Counted from the stretch's first letter, positions 50,608-61,802 are shown. The stretch is DNA of 64,000 bases from Pseudomonas sp. ANT_H4 (GCF_008369295.1 NZ_VOBG01000019.1:32952-96951); one strand, 5' to 3'. Numbers and translations: made by a program. Notes: a model not told the origin generated them from the sequence alone.

Positions 50608-52128
50608 TTAGAAGAAGCCCAACGGATTAATGTCGTAGCTCACCAACAGGTTTTTGGTCTGCTGATAGTGATCCAACATCATCTTGTGAGTTTCACGGCC
50701 CACACCGGACTTCTTGTAACCGCCAAACGCGGCATGCGCCGGGTAGAGGTGATAGCAGTTGGTCCAGACACGACCAGCCTTGATCGCCCGACCCATGCGG
50801 TAAGCGCGGTTGATATCGCGGGTCCACAAACCGGCGCCCAGGCCAAACTCGGTGTCGTTGGCAATCGCCAGCGCTTCGGCTTCATCCTTGAAGGTGGTGA
50901 TGCTCACCACCGGGCCAAAGATCTCTTCCTGGAACACCCGCATCTTGTTGTTGCCCTTGAGCAGGGTCGGCTGGATGTAATAGCCGGTGGCCAAATCGCC
51001 GGTCAACTTCTCAACCTTGCCGCCGGTCAGTAGCTCGGCGCCTTCGGCCTTGGCGATTTCCAGGTAGGAAAGAATCTTGTCGAATTGTTGCTCGGAAGCC
51101 TGGGCGCCGACCATGGTATCGGTGTCCAGCGGGTCGCCGCGCTTGATCTGCTCGACCTTTTTCATCACCACTTTCATGAAGTCGTCGTAGATCGACTCTT
51201 CCACCAATGCACGGGATGGGCAGGTGCAGACTTCACCCTGGTTGAAGAACGCCAGCACCAGGCCTTCGGCGGCCTTCTCGATGAACTGCGGTTCGGCTTT
51301 CATGATGTCGGCGAAGAAGATGTTCGGCGATTTGCCGCCCAGCTCAACGGTGGAGGGAATGATGTTCTCGGCGGCCGCATGCATGATGTGCGAGCCCACT
51401 GGCGTTGAGCCGGTAAAGGCGATCTTGGCGATGCGCTTGCTGGTGGCCAGGGCTTCGCCGGCTTCTTTGCCGAAGCCATGCACCACGTTCAGCACGCCCG
51501 GCGGCAGCAGGTCGCCGATCAATTCCATCAGCACGTTGATGCCCAGCGGGGTTTGCTCGGCGGGCTTGAGCACCACGCAGTTACCGGCGGCCAGGGCCGG
51601 GGCGAGTTTCCAGGCAGCCATCAGCAGTGGGAAGTTCCACGGGATGATCTGCCCGACCACGCCCAGCGGTTCGTAGAAGTGATAGGCGGCGGTGTGTTCG
51701 TTGATTTCGGCGCTGCTGCCTTCCTGGGCACGGATGCAACCGGCGAAGTAACGGAAGTGATCAGCGGCCAGGGGGATATCGGCGTTGAGGGTTTCGCGAA
51801 CCGCTTTGCCGTTGTCCCAGGTTTCGGTGATGGCCAGCAGTTCCAGGTTCTGTTCAATGCGGTCGGCGATTTTCAGCAGCACCAGCGAGCGGTCCTGGGC
51901 CGAGGTCTTGCCCCAGGCGTCAGCGGCGGCGTGGGCGGCGTCCAGGGCCTTGTCGATGTCTTCGGCAGTAGAGCGCGGGAATTCGGCGATGGGCTTGCCG
52001 TTTACTGGCGAAGTGTTGGTGAAGTAGTTGCCTTTGACCGGCGCAACAAACTCGCCACCGATAAAGTTGCCGTACTTGGCCTTGAACGAAACGATAGCGC
52101 CTTCAGTACCGGGGTGTGCGTAACGCAT
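50608..52128 (-). CDS. exaC: NAD-dependent acetaldehyde dehydrogenase ExaC
   Basis: 506 residues of the aldehyde dehydrogenase superfamily. Catalytic Cys in FFNQGEVCTCPSR, general-base Glu in TVELGGKSPN, and the Rossmann/nucleotide site GFGKEAGEALATSKRIAKIAFTGST. It oxidises acetaldehyde from EutBC to acetate. ATG 52128 is used with AGGAGA upstream. A sigma-54 promoter lies about 80 bases upstream, controlled by the divergent AcoR-type activator. Confidence 0.95.
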   Translation of the reverse strand: MRYAHPGTEGAIVSFKAKYGNFIGGEFVAPVKGNYFTNTSPVNGKPIAEFPRSTAEDIDKALDAAHAAADAWGKTSAQDRSLVLLKIADRIEQNLELLAITETWDNGKAVRETLNADIPLAADHFRYFAGCIRAQEGSSAEINEHTAAYHFYEPLGVVGQIIPWNFPLLMAAWKLAPALAAGNCVVLKPAEQTPLGINVLMELIGDLLPPGVLNVVHGFGKEAGEALATSKRIAKIAFTGSTPVGSHIMHAAAENIIPSTVELGGKSPNIFFADIMKAEPQFIEKAAEGLVLAFFNQGEVCTCPSRALVEESIYDDFMKVVMKKVEQIKRGDPLDTDTMVGAQASEQQFDKILSYLEIAKAEGAELLTGGKVEKLTGDLATGYYIQPTLLKGNNKMRVFQEEIFGPVVSITTFKDEAEALAIANDTEFGLGAGLWTRDINRAYRMGRAIKAGRVWTNCYHLYPAHAAFGGYKKSGVGRETHKMMLDHYQQTKNLLVSYDINPLGFF

Positions 52129-52208
52129 GGTGGGTATCTCCTGGCTTTTATGTTTATTTGGAGGGCAGCACATTGCATGTATAGGCAGCTGCGCTTGTAT
52201 AAGCGTAG

Positions 52209-52225
52209 AGCAAAGGTCGGGCCAG
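52209..52225 (-). promoter_or_regulatory. Sigma-54 promoter of exaC
   Basis: On the minus strand, CTGGCCCGACCTTTGCT fits YTGGCACG-N4-TTGCW with the GG/GC pair at correct -24/-12 spacing. A 5' leader of about 70 bases would result. The adjacent gene encodes a sigma-54 activator, which supports the assignment. Confidence 0.75.
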
Positions 52226-52276
52226 TGCCTTGCAGGCCAGGTAAATCAAGGGGTTGCGATTTTTCACAGGCATTCG

Positions 52277-52331
52277 TTGTGACAGGAGTGATACAGCCTT
52301 CGTGACAGTTTGTGCCATAAGCGATACGCCC
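52277..52331. promoter_or_regulatory. Two phased direct repeats, candidate activator sites
   Basis: TTGTGACAGGAGTGATACAG (52277 on) and TTGTGCCATAAGCGATACGC (52310 on) start 33 bases apart and agree at 16 of 22 positions. Three helical turns apart, they lie 50-120 bases upstream of the sigma-54 promoter and are candidate enhancer sites for the AcoR-type activator. Confidence 0.5.
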
Positions 52332-52434
52332 TGTGACCCACGGGTCGAACCGCGATTGCAATGAGCAAGAGCCTGGAGGATGCTGGGCGTCCCGGTCCGC
52401 GGTGTGTCCCACGCAGCAGGAGAACAATAAGAAT

Positions 52435-54345
<1,911 letters not shown>

Positions 54346-54416
54346 GATCCTGCAGCTAAAGAGTGCGATTTCTCCCACCCTGCGCTAACCTGCCTCGATG
54401 TTTTACGAGGTCGACT

Positions 54417-55766
54417 ATGCACATTCATATTCTCGGTATTTGCGGCACGTTCATGGGCTCGATGGCGGTTTTGGCCAAAGAGTTGGGCCATCATGTCACC
54501 GGCTCCGATGCCAACGTTTATCCGCCCATGAGCACGCAACTGCAGGCCCAGGGTATTGAGTTGACCCAAGGCTACGACCCGGCGCAATTCGACCCGGTCC
54601 CGGACCTGGTGGTGATTGGCAACGCCATGTCCCGTGGCAACCCGGCGGTCGAATACGTGCTGAACAAAGGCCTGCCCTATGTCTCCGGTCCGCAATGGCT
54701 GTCGGACCATGTGCTGCAAGGCCGCTGGGTGCTGGCCGTCGCCGGCACCCATGGCAAAACCACCACCAGCAGCATGCTGGCCTGGGTCCTGGAACACGCC
54801 GGCATGAGCCCGGGCTTCCTGATCGGCGGTGTGCCACAGAACTTCTCGGTGTCGGCGCGTCTGGGTGACACGCCGTTCTTCGTCATCGAAGCCGACGAGT
54901 ACGACAGCGCCTTCTTCGACAAACGTTCCAAGTTCGTTCACTACCGCCCGCGCACGGCGATCCTGAACAACCTGGAGTTCGATCATGCTGATATCTTCCC
55001 TGATCTGCCAGCCATCGAGCGGCAGTTTCACCATTTGGTGCGCACCATCCCCAGCGAAGGCCTGGTGATCCACCCGACCACCGAGCCTGCCTTGCAGCGA
55101 GTGATCGAGATGGGCTGCTGGACCCCGGTGCAAACCACCGGTGCCGGCGGGCAGTGGCAGGTCAAGTTGCTGAGCCAGGACGGTTCCAGGTTCGAGGTGT
55201 TGTTCGAAGGTGTCGCCCAGGGCGTGGTCGACTGGGATATGACCGGCCAGCACAACGTTGCCAATGCCCTGGTTACCCTGGCCGCCGCCCGTCATGTCGG
55301 CGTAGTCCCGTCCATGGGCATCGCCGCGTTGAGCGCGTTCAAGAGCGTCAAGCGGCGCATGGAAAAGGTCGCTGAAGTGAATGGGATTACCATCTACGAC
55401 GACTTTGCCCACCACCCGACGGCGATTGCCACCACCCTCGACGGTTTACGCAAGCGCGTGGGTGATGCGCCGATAATCGCCATCATTGAGCCACGCTCCA
55501 ACTCCATGAAACTCGGTGCCCATCGCGATGGCTTGCCGCAAAGCGTGGTCGATGCCGACCAGGTGGTGTGGTATGCGCCGGCCAACCTCGGCTGGGATCT
55601 GGCGGCTGTCGCCAACCTGTGCACGGTACCGTCGATTGTCAGCGATTCGCTGGAAGGCATCATCGAACGCGTGAAAAGCCAGGCCAAGCCCGGCACCCAT
55701 GTGGTGATCATGAGCAATGGCGGCTTCGGCGGCCTGCACGGCAAACTGGCCGAGGCATTGCAATGA
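54417..55766 (+). CDS. mpl: UDP-MurNAc:L-Ala-gamma-D-Glu-meso-DAP ligase (murein recycling)
   Basis: 449 residues of the Mur ligase family. MHIHILGICGTFMGSMAVLAKELGHHVTGSDANVYPPMS start, ATP loop AGTHGKTTTSSML, DFAHHPTAI and the end NGGFGGLHGKLAEAL. It reattaches recycled tripeptide to UDP-MurNAc. ATG 54417 after GAGG. Its stop overlaps the ubiX start (ATGA). Confidence 0.96.
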   Translation: MHIHILGICGTFMGSMAVLAKELGHHVTGSDANVYPPMSTQLQAQGIELTQGYDPAQFDPVPDLVVIGNAMSRGNPAVEYVLNKGLPYVSGPQWLSDHVLQGRWVLAVAGTHGKTTTSSMLAWVLEHAGMSPGFLIGGVPQNFSVSARLGDTPFFVIEADEYDSAFFDKRSKFVHYRPRTAILNNLEFDHADIFPDLPAIERQFHHLVRTIPSEGLVIHPTTEPALQRVIEMGCWTPVQTTGAGGQWQVKLLSQDGSRFEVLFEGVAQGVVDWDMTGQHNVANALVTLAAARHVGVVPSMGIAALSAFKSVKRRMEKVAEVNGITIYDDFAHHPTAIATTLDGLRKRVGDAPIIAIIEPRSNSMKLGAHRDGLPQSVVDADQVVWYAPANLGWDLAAVANLCTVPSIVSDSLEGIIERVKSQAKPGTHVVIMSNGGFGGLHGKLAEALQ

Positions 55767-56392
55767 GCGGGCCGGAGCGTGTCACCCTGGCGATGACCGG
55801 CGCGTCTGGCGCGCCGTATGGCCTACGCCTGCTCGATTGCCTGGTACGTGAAGACCGCGAGGTGCACTTTCTGATCTCCAAGGCTGCGCAGTTGGTGATG
55901 GCGACCGAGACCGATGTCACGCTACCACCCAAGGTGCAGATGATGCAGGCCTTCCTCACCGAATACACCGGTGCGGCGGCGGGGCAGATCAAGGTTTATG
56001 GCAAGGAAGACTGGATGTCGCCGGTGGCCTCTGGTTCCGGCGCGCCGGCGGCGATGGTGGTGGTGCCGTGTTCCACCGGAACCTTGTCGGCGATTGCCAC
56101 GGGTGCTTGCAACAACCTGATTGAGCGGGCGGCAGACGTGACCTTGAAGGAACGTCGCCAGTTGATTCTGGTGCCGCGCGAGGCGCCGTATTCGAGTATC
56201 CATCTGGAGCACATGCTCAAGCTGTCGAACATGGGTGTGACCATCCTGCCGGCGTCCCCAGGCTTTTACCATCAGCCGCAAACCATCGATGACCTGGTGG
56301 ACTTTGTAGTGGCGCGGATTCTCAACCTGCTGAACATTCCTCAGGACATGTTGCCGCGTTGGGGCGAGCATCATTTGAGCAGTGATGAATAA
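55763..56392 (+). CDS. ubiX: Flavin prenyltransferase UbiX
   Basis: 209 residues. Makes prenylated FMN for the UbiD decarboxylase of ubiquinone synthesis. LAMTGASGAPYGLRLLDCL flavin site, VPCSTGTLSAIATGACNNLIERAADVTLKERR and LVPREAPYSSIHLEHMLKLS. ATG overlaps mpl. Confidence 0.95.
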   Translation: MSGPERVTLAMTGASGAPYGLRLLDCLVREDREVHFLISKAAQLVMATETDVTLPPKVQMMQAFLTEYTGAAAGQIKVYGKEDWMSPVASGSGAPAAMVVVPCSTGTLSAIATGACNNLIERAADVTLKERRQLILVPREAPYSSIHLEHMLKLSNMGVTILPASPGFYHQPQTIDDLVDFVVARILNLLNIPQDMLPRWGEHHLSSDE

Positions 56393-56669
56393 AGCGCTGC
56401 TGGTATTGCTGGCGCTACAACTGACGGGCTGCGCCACTGCACGCACCCTGGATGCGGCGAAACCGGGTGCGCCGGTGGTATATGCAGGCATGCGCCTGGA
56501 CCTGTATGCGATGCAGGGTGGCTGTTGTGCCATGGACCGCTTCGGCGCCGAAGCCCCAAGCTACCCTGGCATCGACCTGCCGGCCAGCGCCTTGCTCGAT
56601 ACGCTGCTATTGCCGCTGTCGGTGTTGACGGTGCTGGGAATAGGGTTTAACGCGACGGGCGGGCTCTAG
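56385..56669 (+). CDS. YceK/YidQ-like lipoprotein
   Basis: 94 residues. Lipoprotein signal MNKALLVLLALQLTGC with lipobox LTGC, then a DUF1375-like body with a Cys pair (GGCCAMD) and a hydrophobic C-terminal segment (LLDTLLLPLSVLTVLGIGF). Function unknown. It overlaps the ubiX stop by a few bases, so it is cotranscribed. A GTG one codon upstream is the alternative start. Confidence 0.8.
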   Translation: MNKALLVLLALQLTGCATARTLDAAKPGAPVVYAGMRLDLYAMQGGCCAMDRFGAEAPSYPGIDLPASALLDTLLLPLSVLTVLGIGFNATGGL

Positions 56670-56811
56670 CTTGCTCGCCCCGCAGTTGTCGAGCTCCGGC
56701 GAGGCAACGTCGGCCACACCACCGCTCTCAGATCAGCCCCCAGCACCGAGTCGCACCTGACGCAGCCTCGCCGGGGCTCGACAGCTGCTACGGTGAATCA
56801 CCCCAGCAGCA

Positions 56812-57453
56812 TTATTTGCCGAGCTTACGCAGCTCATCCGACTCCACAATCCGCAACCCATTTTGTTCTTCCAGCGCCAGCCGCCACATCGCCCGGGCCA
56901 GTTCGCAGACTTCTATGCCGTGATACTTGCCAGGAACCAGTCGCGATAGTGGCCCCGCCAGTTGTTCCACCAGGCGGGTCTCCAGCCGCTCCCCCAGCAG
57001 CAGTGAAGGTCGGACGATGGTCAATTGCGGCCAGTCCTGGGCCTTCAAGGCCTGTTCCATTTCGCCTTTGACTCGGTTGTAGAACACCGAGGATTTCGGA
57101 TCGGCGCCAATCGCGCTGATCACGATCAGGTGCCGTGCGCCCATTTCCCGCGCGCGCTTGCTGAAGGCCACGACCATGTCCAGGTCGACGGCACGGAAGG
57201 CTTGTTCGGAGCCTGCCAGTTTAATGGTGGTGCCCAGGCAGCAGAAAGCGATGTCCACCCGCCCGCTGAGTTGCGGCAGGAACACCGCCGGGTCGCCCAC
57301 CGGGTTTTCCAGGTGCGGATGCTCGGCCAAAGGCTTTCGGCTGGGCGCGAGTACGCGGGTCACGGTGGGCTCGTTGAGCAGGCGGTCCAGCAGATGTTCC
57401 CCGGTCAAACCCGAGGCTCCGGCAAGCAAGACATGCTGAGGCGTCAAGTACAT
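56812..57453 (-). CDS. NAD(P)-binding oxidoreductase (HTATIP2-like SDR)
   Basis: 213 residues. Atypical short-chain dehydrogenase: VLLAGASGLTGEHLLDRLL (GxxGxxG nucleotide site), FCCLGTTIKLAGS, and FYNRVKGEMEQAL (YxxxK). No substrate known. The 142-base gap to the preceding lipoprotein shows only a GC-rich imperfect dyad near 56685-56785. Confidence 0.8.
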   Translation of the reverse strand: MYLTPQHVLLAGASGLTGEHLLDRLLNEPTVTRVLAPSRKPLAEHPHLENPVGDPAVFLPQLSGRVDIAFCCLGTTIKLAGSEQAFRAVDLDMVVAFSKRAREMGARHLIVISAIGADPKSSVFYNRVKGEMEQALKAQDWPQLTIVRPSLLLGERLETRLVEQLAGPLSRLVPGKYHGIEVCELARAMWRLALEEQNGLRIVESDELRKLGK

Positions 57454-57481
57454 GATGTTTCCCCCTTGATACGGTTTCAGC

Positions 57482-59206
57482 TTAGTTGCTCTTGGCTTCC
57501 TTGCTATTCATAGAGACGCTTTCGAGCGCTTTTCGTGCCTGCTGCTTGCGTAATAATTGCCAATGGGCGATCACCCCTTTGGGTGCCCAGATCTGGGGTT
57601 CGGAGGCTTCGAAGTTGTCCTCCATCTCGCGCTCGGTTACATGCAGCTGCGCCAGCTTGAAGGCTTGCTGTAAATCGTCGGACTGGTTGAAGGCCTGGGC
57701 GAACAGCGCGTTGCCAAAGTAGGTGAAGTCGGCCTCTTCGGAGCAGCCAAACGATACGCGGTCGGCTCGGGAAGCCGTCATTATCAGGGTGCGTTCGTCT
57801 TTTAGCGCTGGGATAAAACCACCGGAGTAGCACGCCGAGATGACAATGATCTTGTCACGGTTTTTCAACGGTGCCAGCACGGCGGCGAGCTCGTCGGCTG
57901 GCAGGTCGGCCAGTTCCATGCGAGGTTGGTCCAGCACCAGTTCATGCTCGTGGGTGCCGTGGCTGGTCAAATAGATGAACACCAGATCTTCCGGGCCCGT
58001 GCGTTCGGCGAGCGTTTGCACGGCGCGGCGCAAGCTTTCCCGGGTGGCCATGGGGCGATCGGCGATATGGTCGCGGTGGTTGACCAGGCGGATTTGACCT
58101 TGGGCGCCGAAGCGGGTGGCCAGCAGGTTGCTGACGTAGTCGGCTTCACGCAGAAACACGCTTTGCTTGCCATCACCCGCCAGCACCAGGGTGTACAGCT
58201 CAACCGCTGCAGTTGAGGCGGGAACAGCGGCAAGAGCCTGGTCGAGCAGGCGACCCTGGGCCAGCACGCCGACTTCCAGCGCATCGGGCAGCAGGTGGCC
58301 GTCGGCATTGCGCACACGCATGCCGTTGACCCACGTCCCGGCTTGCACGGTGCCATCGGTGAGCACCAGCGTGCCTTTGCCCTGATAGCTGTCGCTGTCG
58401 AAACCGCCCACATAGAAGCTGCCGTCGGTGAGGTTCAGGCGACCCTCGCCGGTAAAGCGCCAGTCACTGAACTGACCTACGTAGTGGCTGGCGTCGACGC
58501 CAATCAATTCGCCCTTGCCGCTCAGCGCGCCCTCCTTGAACTCACCGATCCACACATCCCCGTCGGCGTTTTCGTAGCGGCCCTTGCCGTTGAGCTGGTT
58601 CTGTTTGAAGTGGCCGACGTACATGTCGCCGTCAGCGCTATTGAAGGTGCCGTTGCCTTCCAATTGCCCGTTGACGAAGTGGCCGCTGAACTGGTTGCCG
58701 CTGTCGTCGCTGCGCTGGCCTTCACCGTTGGGTTTACCGTGGGTGAACTGGCCCTGGTATTGGCTGCCGTCGGCCAGCTCCAGGCGACCGAGGCCGGAGT
58801 ACTGGTCGTCCTTGAATTCGCCGCGATAGGTCATCTGGCCCTCTTTGAGGGTGCCTTCGCCGTTGCGCCGGCCTTGCTTGAAACCGCCAACGTAATTGGT
58901 GCCCGCAGTAGTCAGGCTGCCTTGGCCGTCGAACAGGCCTTGCTGGAACTGACCTTTATAGACTTCGCCGTTGCTGCCGTGCCATTCGCCTTGGCCGTGC
59001 CACTGGCCCTTGTCGAACTGGCCGGCGTACCAACTGCCGTTAGGGTAGTCCACGCGTCCCTGGCCTTGCAGCAGGCCATTGACCACATCGCCACGGTAAC
59101 GCCCGCCGTCCGGCAGCCTTGCATCGGGCGGCAACAGTGATTCGCCATCACCGCACGCGGTGAGCAAAAGGGCCAGGACAAGGGCAAGGGGAGCGAGTGG
59201 GCGCAT
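57482..59206 (-). CDS. MORN-repeat lipoprotein with C13 (legumain-like) peptidase domain
   Basis: 574 residues. Lipoprotein signal RPLAPLALVLALLLTAC. Residues ~30-320 are about 11 MORN repeats of roughly 23 residues (e.g. WYAGQFDKGQWHGQG, YVGHFKQNQLNGKG). The last ~240 residues are a clan CD cysteine-peptidase fold with catalytic His in FIYLTSHGTHEHEL and Cys in VISACYSGGFIP, as in peptidase C13. Envelope-anchored. ATG 59206 is chosen for the lipobox; upstream signal is weak. The role is unknown; MORN repeats often mediate membrane or lipid association. Confidence 0.85.
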   Translation of the reverse strand: MRPLAPLALVLALLLTACGDGESLLPPDARLPDGGRYRGDVVNGLLQGQGRVDYPNGSWYAGQFDKGQWHGQGEWHGSNGEVYKGQFQQGLFDGQGSLTTAGTNYVGGFKQGRRNGEGTLKEGQMTYRGEFKDDQYSGLGRLELADGSQYQGQFTHGKPNGEGQRSDDSGNQFSGHFVNGQLEGNGTFNSADGDMYVGHFKQNQLNGKGRYENADGDVWIGEFKEGALSGKGELIGVDASHYVGQFSDWRFTGEGRLNLTDGSFYVGGFDSDSYQGKGTLVLTDGTVQAGTWVNGMRVRNADGHLLPDALEVGVLAQGRLLDQALAAVPASTAAVELYTLVLAGDGKQSVFLREADYVSNLLATRFGAQGQIRLVNHRDHIADRPMATRESLRRAVQTLAERTGPEDLVFIYLTSHGTHEHELVLDQPRMELADLPADELAAVLAPLKNRDKIIVISACYSGGFIPALKDERTLIMTASRADRVSFGCSEEADFTYFGNALFAQAFNQSDDLQQAFKLAQLHVTEREMEDNFEASEPQIWAPKGVIAHWQLLRKQQARKALESVSMNSKEAKSN

Positions 59207-59270
59207 AGCGGGATCCGGATAATTGAGCGCCGAGTATGCCGCAGCTGTGAGATCTATACATGAGTTTGTG

Positions 59271-59394
59271 GCGAGCGGGCTTGCCCGCGTTGGGCTGCGC
59301 AGTCGCCCCAATAAAGACACTGCGCACCTTCATACGAAATCAGGTTGCAGGTTTTAGGGCCGCTTCGCGGCCCAACGCGGGCAAGCCCGCTCGC
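59271..59394. repeat. REP-type dyad 3
   Basis: Exact 25-base inverted arms, GCGAGCGGGCTTGCCCGCG... at 59271-59295 and its complement at 59370-59394, 74 bases apart. A small stem GGGCCGC / GCGGCCC (59357-59373) sits against the right arm. Lies between the C13 gene and the MaoC gene. Confidence 0.85.
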
Positions 59395-59424
59395 TAAAGG
59401 TAAGCTTTTGATTACATGACTGTT

Positions 59425-59880
59425 TCAGACGAAACAGAGTGATAACGACTCGGCGATGTAGCCTGGTTTTTCCTGGCCTTCAATTTCCAGGGTGCAGGTG
59501 GCCTTGAGCAGCCATTGGCCGGGTTTTTTCTCAGTGGCGTCGGTGAGGGTGACGGCCAGGCGCACCTTGGAGTTGACCTTTACTGGCTGGATGAAGCGCA
59601 CGGTGTCCAGGCCGTAGTTGACGACCATTTTCACGCCTTCGGGCATGATCAGAATATCTTCAATCAATTTTGGCAGCAGCGACAACGACAGGAATCCGTG
59701 GGCGATGGTGCTGCCAAACGGGGTCTGGGCGGCCTTCACCGGGTCGACGTGGATGAACTGATGATCGCCAGTGGCTTCAGCGAACAGGTTGATGCGTTCC
59801 TGGTCGATGGTCAGCCATGCGGAACGTCCCAGTTCCTTGCCGACATAATCTTTGAGCTGCGCTACGGGTACTGAGGGCAT
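59425..59880 (-). CDS. MaoC-like (R)-hydratase
   Basis: 151 residues, single hot-dog domain. The hydratase 2 motif FAEATGDHQFIHVDPVKA (catalytic Asp and His), and FGSTIAHGFLSLSLLP. Hydrates enoyl-CoA to (R)-3-hydroxyacyl-CoA in fatty-acid or PHA metabolism. ATG 59880 preceded by AAGGAGAG. Confidence 0.87.
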   Translation of the reverse strand: MPSVPVAQLKDYVGKELGRSAWLTIDQERINLFAEATGDHQFIHVDPVKAAQTPFGSTIAHGFLSLSLLPKLIEDILIMPEGVKMVVNYGLDTVRFIQPVKVNSKVRLAVTLTDATEKKPGQWLLKATCTLEIEGQEKPGYIAESLSLCFV

Positions 59881-60057
59881 TGTGACTCTCCTTGGGTTCA
59901 TCGGTTTTTATTGTTCATGTGTGGGGCGAAGCCCTGACAACCACCTTAGATCATCATGGGCAATAGGCTTGGTCAACCCTCCATGTTTTTGGCGAATGCC
60001 GGTCCATAGGTCCAGCGTGCTTATAATGGCCGGCGCGCTTTTTGGGGGAGAGAACGG

Positions 60058-60420
60058 ATGCTGTTACGCGGTCTGACATGGCTGGTGCTGTTTCAATTGC
60101 TTGGCACGGCAATTAATCACTTGTTCCTGCCGGTGTTGCCGGGGCCGATTGTCGGTCTGCTGCTGATGCTGGCGTATCTGGTGTGGCGCGGCGAGGTAGC
60201 CGAGCCCCTGAGCCTGGCGGCCAGCAGTTTGCTGCGTTACTTACCGTTGCTGTTGGTGCCGCCAGCTGTGGGCGTGATGGTTTACGCCAAGGACATCGCC
60301 ACCGACTTCTGGGCCATCGTAGGTGCGCTGGTGCTGTCACTGGTGATCGCCATGGGCTTTGTTGGCGTGCTGATGCAAAGACTGGTCAAGCGCCAGGCGC
60401 GGCGGGAGGAGGGGCAATGA
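60058..60420 (+). CDS. CidA/LrgA family membrane protein
   Basis: 120 residues, four transmembrane helices of the holin-like CidA/LrgA family (LPVLPGPIVGLLLMLAYLVW is the signature). Works with the LrgB-type partner encoded next. ATG preceded by GGGGGAGAG. TGA overlaps lrgB ATG. Confidence 0.88.
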   Translation: MLLRGLTWLVLFQLLGTAINHLFLPVLPGPIVGLLLMLAYLVWRGEVAEPLSLAASSLLRYLPLLLVPPAVGVMVYAKDIATDFWAIVGALVLSLVIAMGFVGVLMQRLVKRQARREEGQ

Positions 60421-61133
60421 CCTTCGACTGGCAAGGCGCGTGGGCAGCGGTGATCCATCATCCGTTGTTTGGCATTGGCATCACCCTGGGCGCCTATCAA
60501 TTGGTGTTGGCAGGCTTCGAGAAAACCCGCTGGATCTTCCTGCAGCCGGTGCTGGTGTCGATGCTGCTGGTGATCGGCGTGCTGCTGGGCTGCGGCCTGA
60601 CCTACGCCGAGTATCGTAAAAGTACCGAGATCATGAGCATCCTGCTGGGCCCGGCGACGGTGGCCCTGGCGGTACCGCTTTACTTGAACCTGCGACGGAT
60701 TCGCCAGCTGTTCTGGCCGATTTTTACTACGCTGGTGGTGGGTGGTGTGCTGGCGACCGGCCTGTGTGTGCTACTGGGCTGGTGGTTCGGTGCCGAACAC
60801 ATGATGTTGATGACCATGGCGCCCAAGTCCGTGACCTCGCCGATTGCCATGCTGGTGGCCGAGCAGATCGGTGGTGTGGCGGCGCTGGCGGCAGTGTTTG
60901 TGCTGATCACCGGGGTGATCGGGGCGATGATCGGGCCGGCATATTTGTCGCGACTGGGGGTTCACAGCCCGGAGGCGCGTGGCATGGCGTTGGGCATGAC
61001 TGCCCACGCCGTCGGCACCTCGGTGGCCTTGCAGGAAAGTGAAGAGTGCGGCGCCTTTGCGGCGCTGGCGATGAGTTTGATGGGTGTTGCGACGGCAGTG
61101 TTCCTGCCGTTGGCGGTATCACTGGTGATTTAA
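60417..61133 (+). CDS. LrgB family membrane protein
   Basis: 238 residues, multi-span (GIGITLGAYQLVLAGF, LLGPATVALAVPLYLNLRRI, MLMTMAPKSVTSPIAMLVAEQIGG, RGMALGMTAHAVGTS), all LrgB family marks. LrgA/B pairs act in cell lysis control and in pyruvate/small metabolite transport in some bacteria. Coupled to the LrgA gene by ATGA. Confidence 0.92.
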   Translation: MTFDWQGAWAAVIHHPLFGIGITLGAYQLVLAGFEKTRWIFLQPVLVSMLLVIGVLLGCGLTYAEYRKSTEIMSILLGPATVALAVPLYLNLRRIRQLFWPIFTTLVVGGVLATGLCVLLGWWFGAEHMMLMTMAPKSVTSPIAMLVAEQIGGVAALAAVFVLITGVIGAMIGPAYLSRLGVHSPEARGMALGMTAHAVGTSVALQESEECGAFAALAMSLMGVATAVFLPLAVSLVI

Positions 61134-61154
61134 GTCGGGTTTAAGGAAACCTCT

Positions 61155-61745
61155 ATGAGTCTGGCGCTTTTCCCGCTCAATACTGTGCTGTTTCCCGGTT
61201 GCACCCTCGATCTGCAACTGTTCGAGGCGCGCTACCTGGACATGATCAGCCGCTGCATGAAAAAGGGCGAAAGCTTTGGCGTGGTGTGCATCCTTGATGG
61301 CAAGGAAGTCGGGATGGCTCCCGATGGCTACGCGCTGGTTGGTTGCGAAGCACTGATCCGCGACTTCAAGCAGCAGGATAATGGCCTGCTGGGGATTCGG
61401 GTTGAAGGTGGCCGGCGGTTCCGCGTGCTGGAGGCGGATGTGCAGCGCGATCAGTTACTGCTCGCTGAAGTCGAATGGTTGGAAGAGCAACCCGAGCGGC
61501 CCCTGGACGAAGAGGATTGCGACCTGCTGGCGCTACTCCAGGCACTTGCTGAGCACCCAATGGTCGCGTCTCTGGATATGGGCGCCGACGCTGAAGGTCA
61601 GCAGGTGCTGGGTCATCGACTGGCGTATTTGCTGCCCTTTACCGAGGCCGACAAGGTTGACCTGTTGCAACTGGACGACCCGCAACGGCGCCTGGATGCG
61701 ATCCAGTTGTTGCTTGATGAGCTGCAAGGTGAGCTGCTCACCTGA
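61155..61745 (+). CDS. LON substrate-binding domain protein
   Basis: 196 residues consisting of the N-terminal LON domain alone (LALFPLNTVLFPGCTLDLQLFEARYLDMI, LLGIRVEGGRRFRVLE), without ATPase or protease parts. Function unknown, possibly protein-quality related. It starts 21 bases after lrgB and is probably in the same operon. Confidence 0.88.
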   Translation: MSLALFPLNTVLFPGCTLDLQLFEARYLDMISRCMKKGESFGVVCILDGKEVGMAPDGYALVGCEALIRDFKQQDNGLLGIRVEGGRRFRVLEADVQRDQLLLAEVEWLEEQPERPLDEEDCDLLALLQALAEHPMVASLDMGADAEGQQVLGHRLAYLLPFTEADKVDLLQLDDPQRRLDAIQLLLDELQGELLT

Positions 61746-61802
61746 ACCGCCTTGTGTGCAGGGAATCGTCCGTCTCTGCTTTCAGAATATTCATCGGTCC
61801 AC

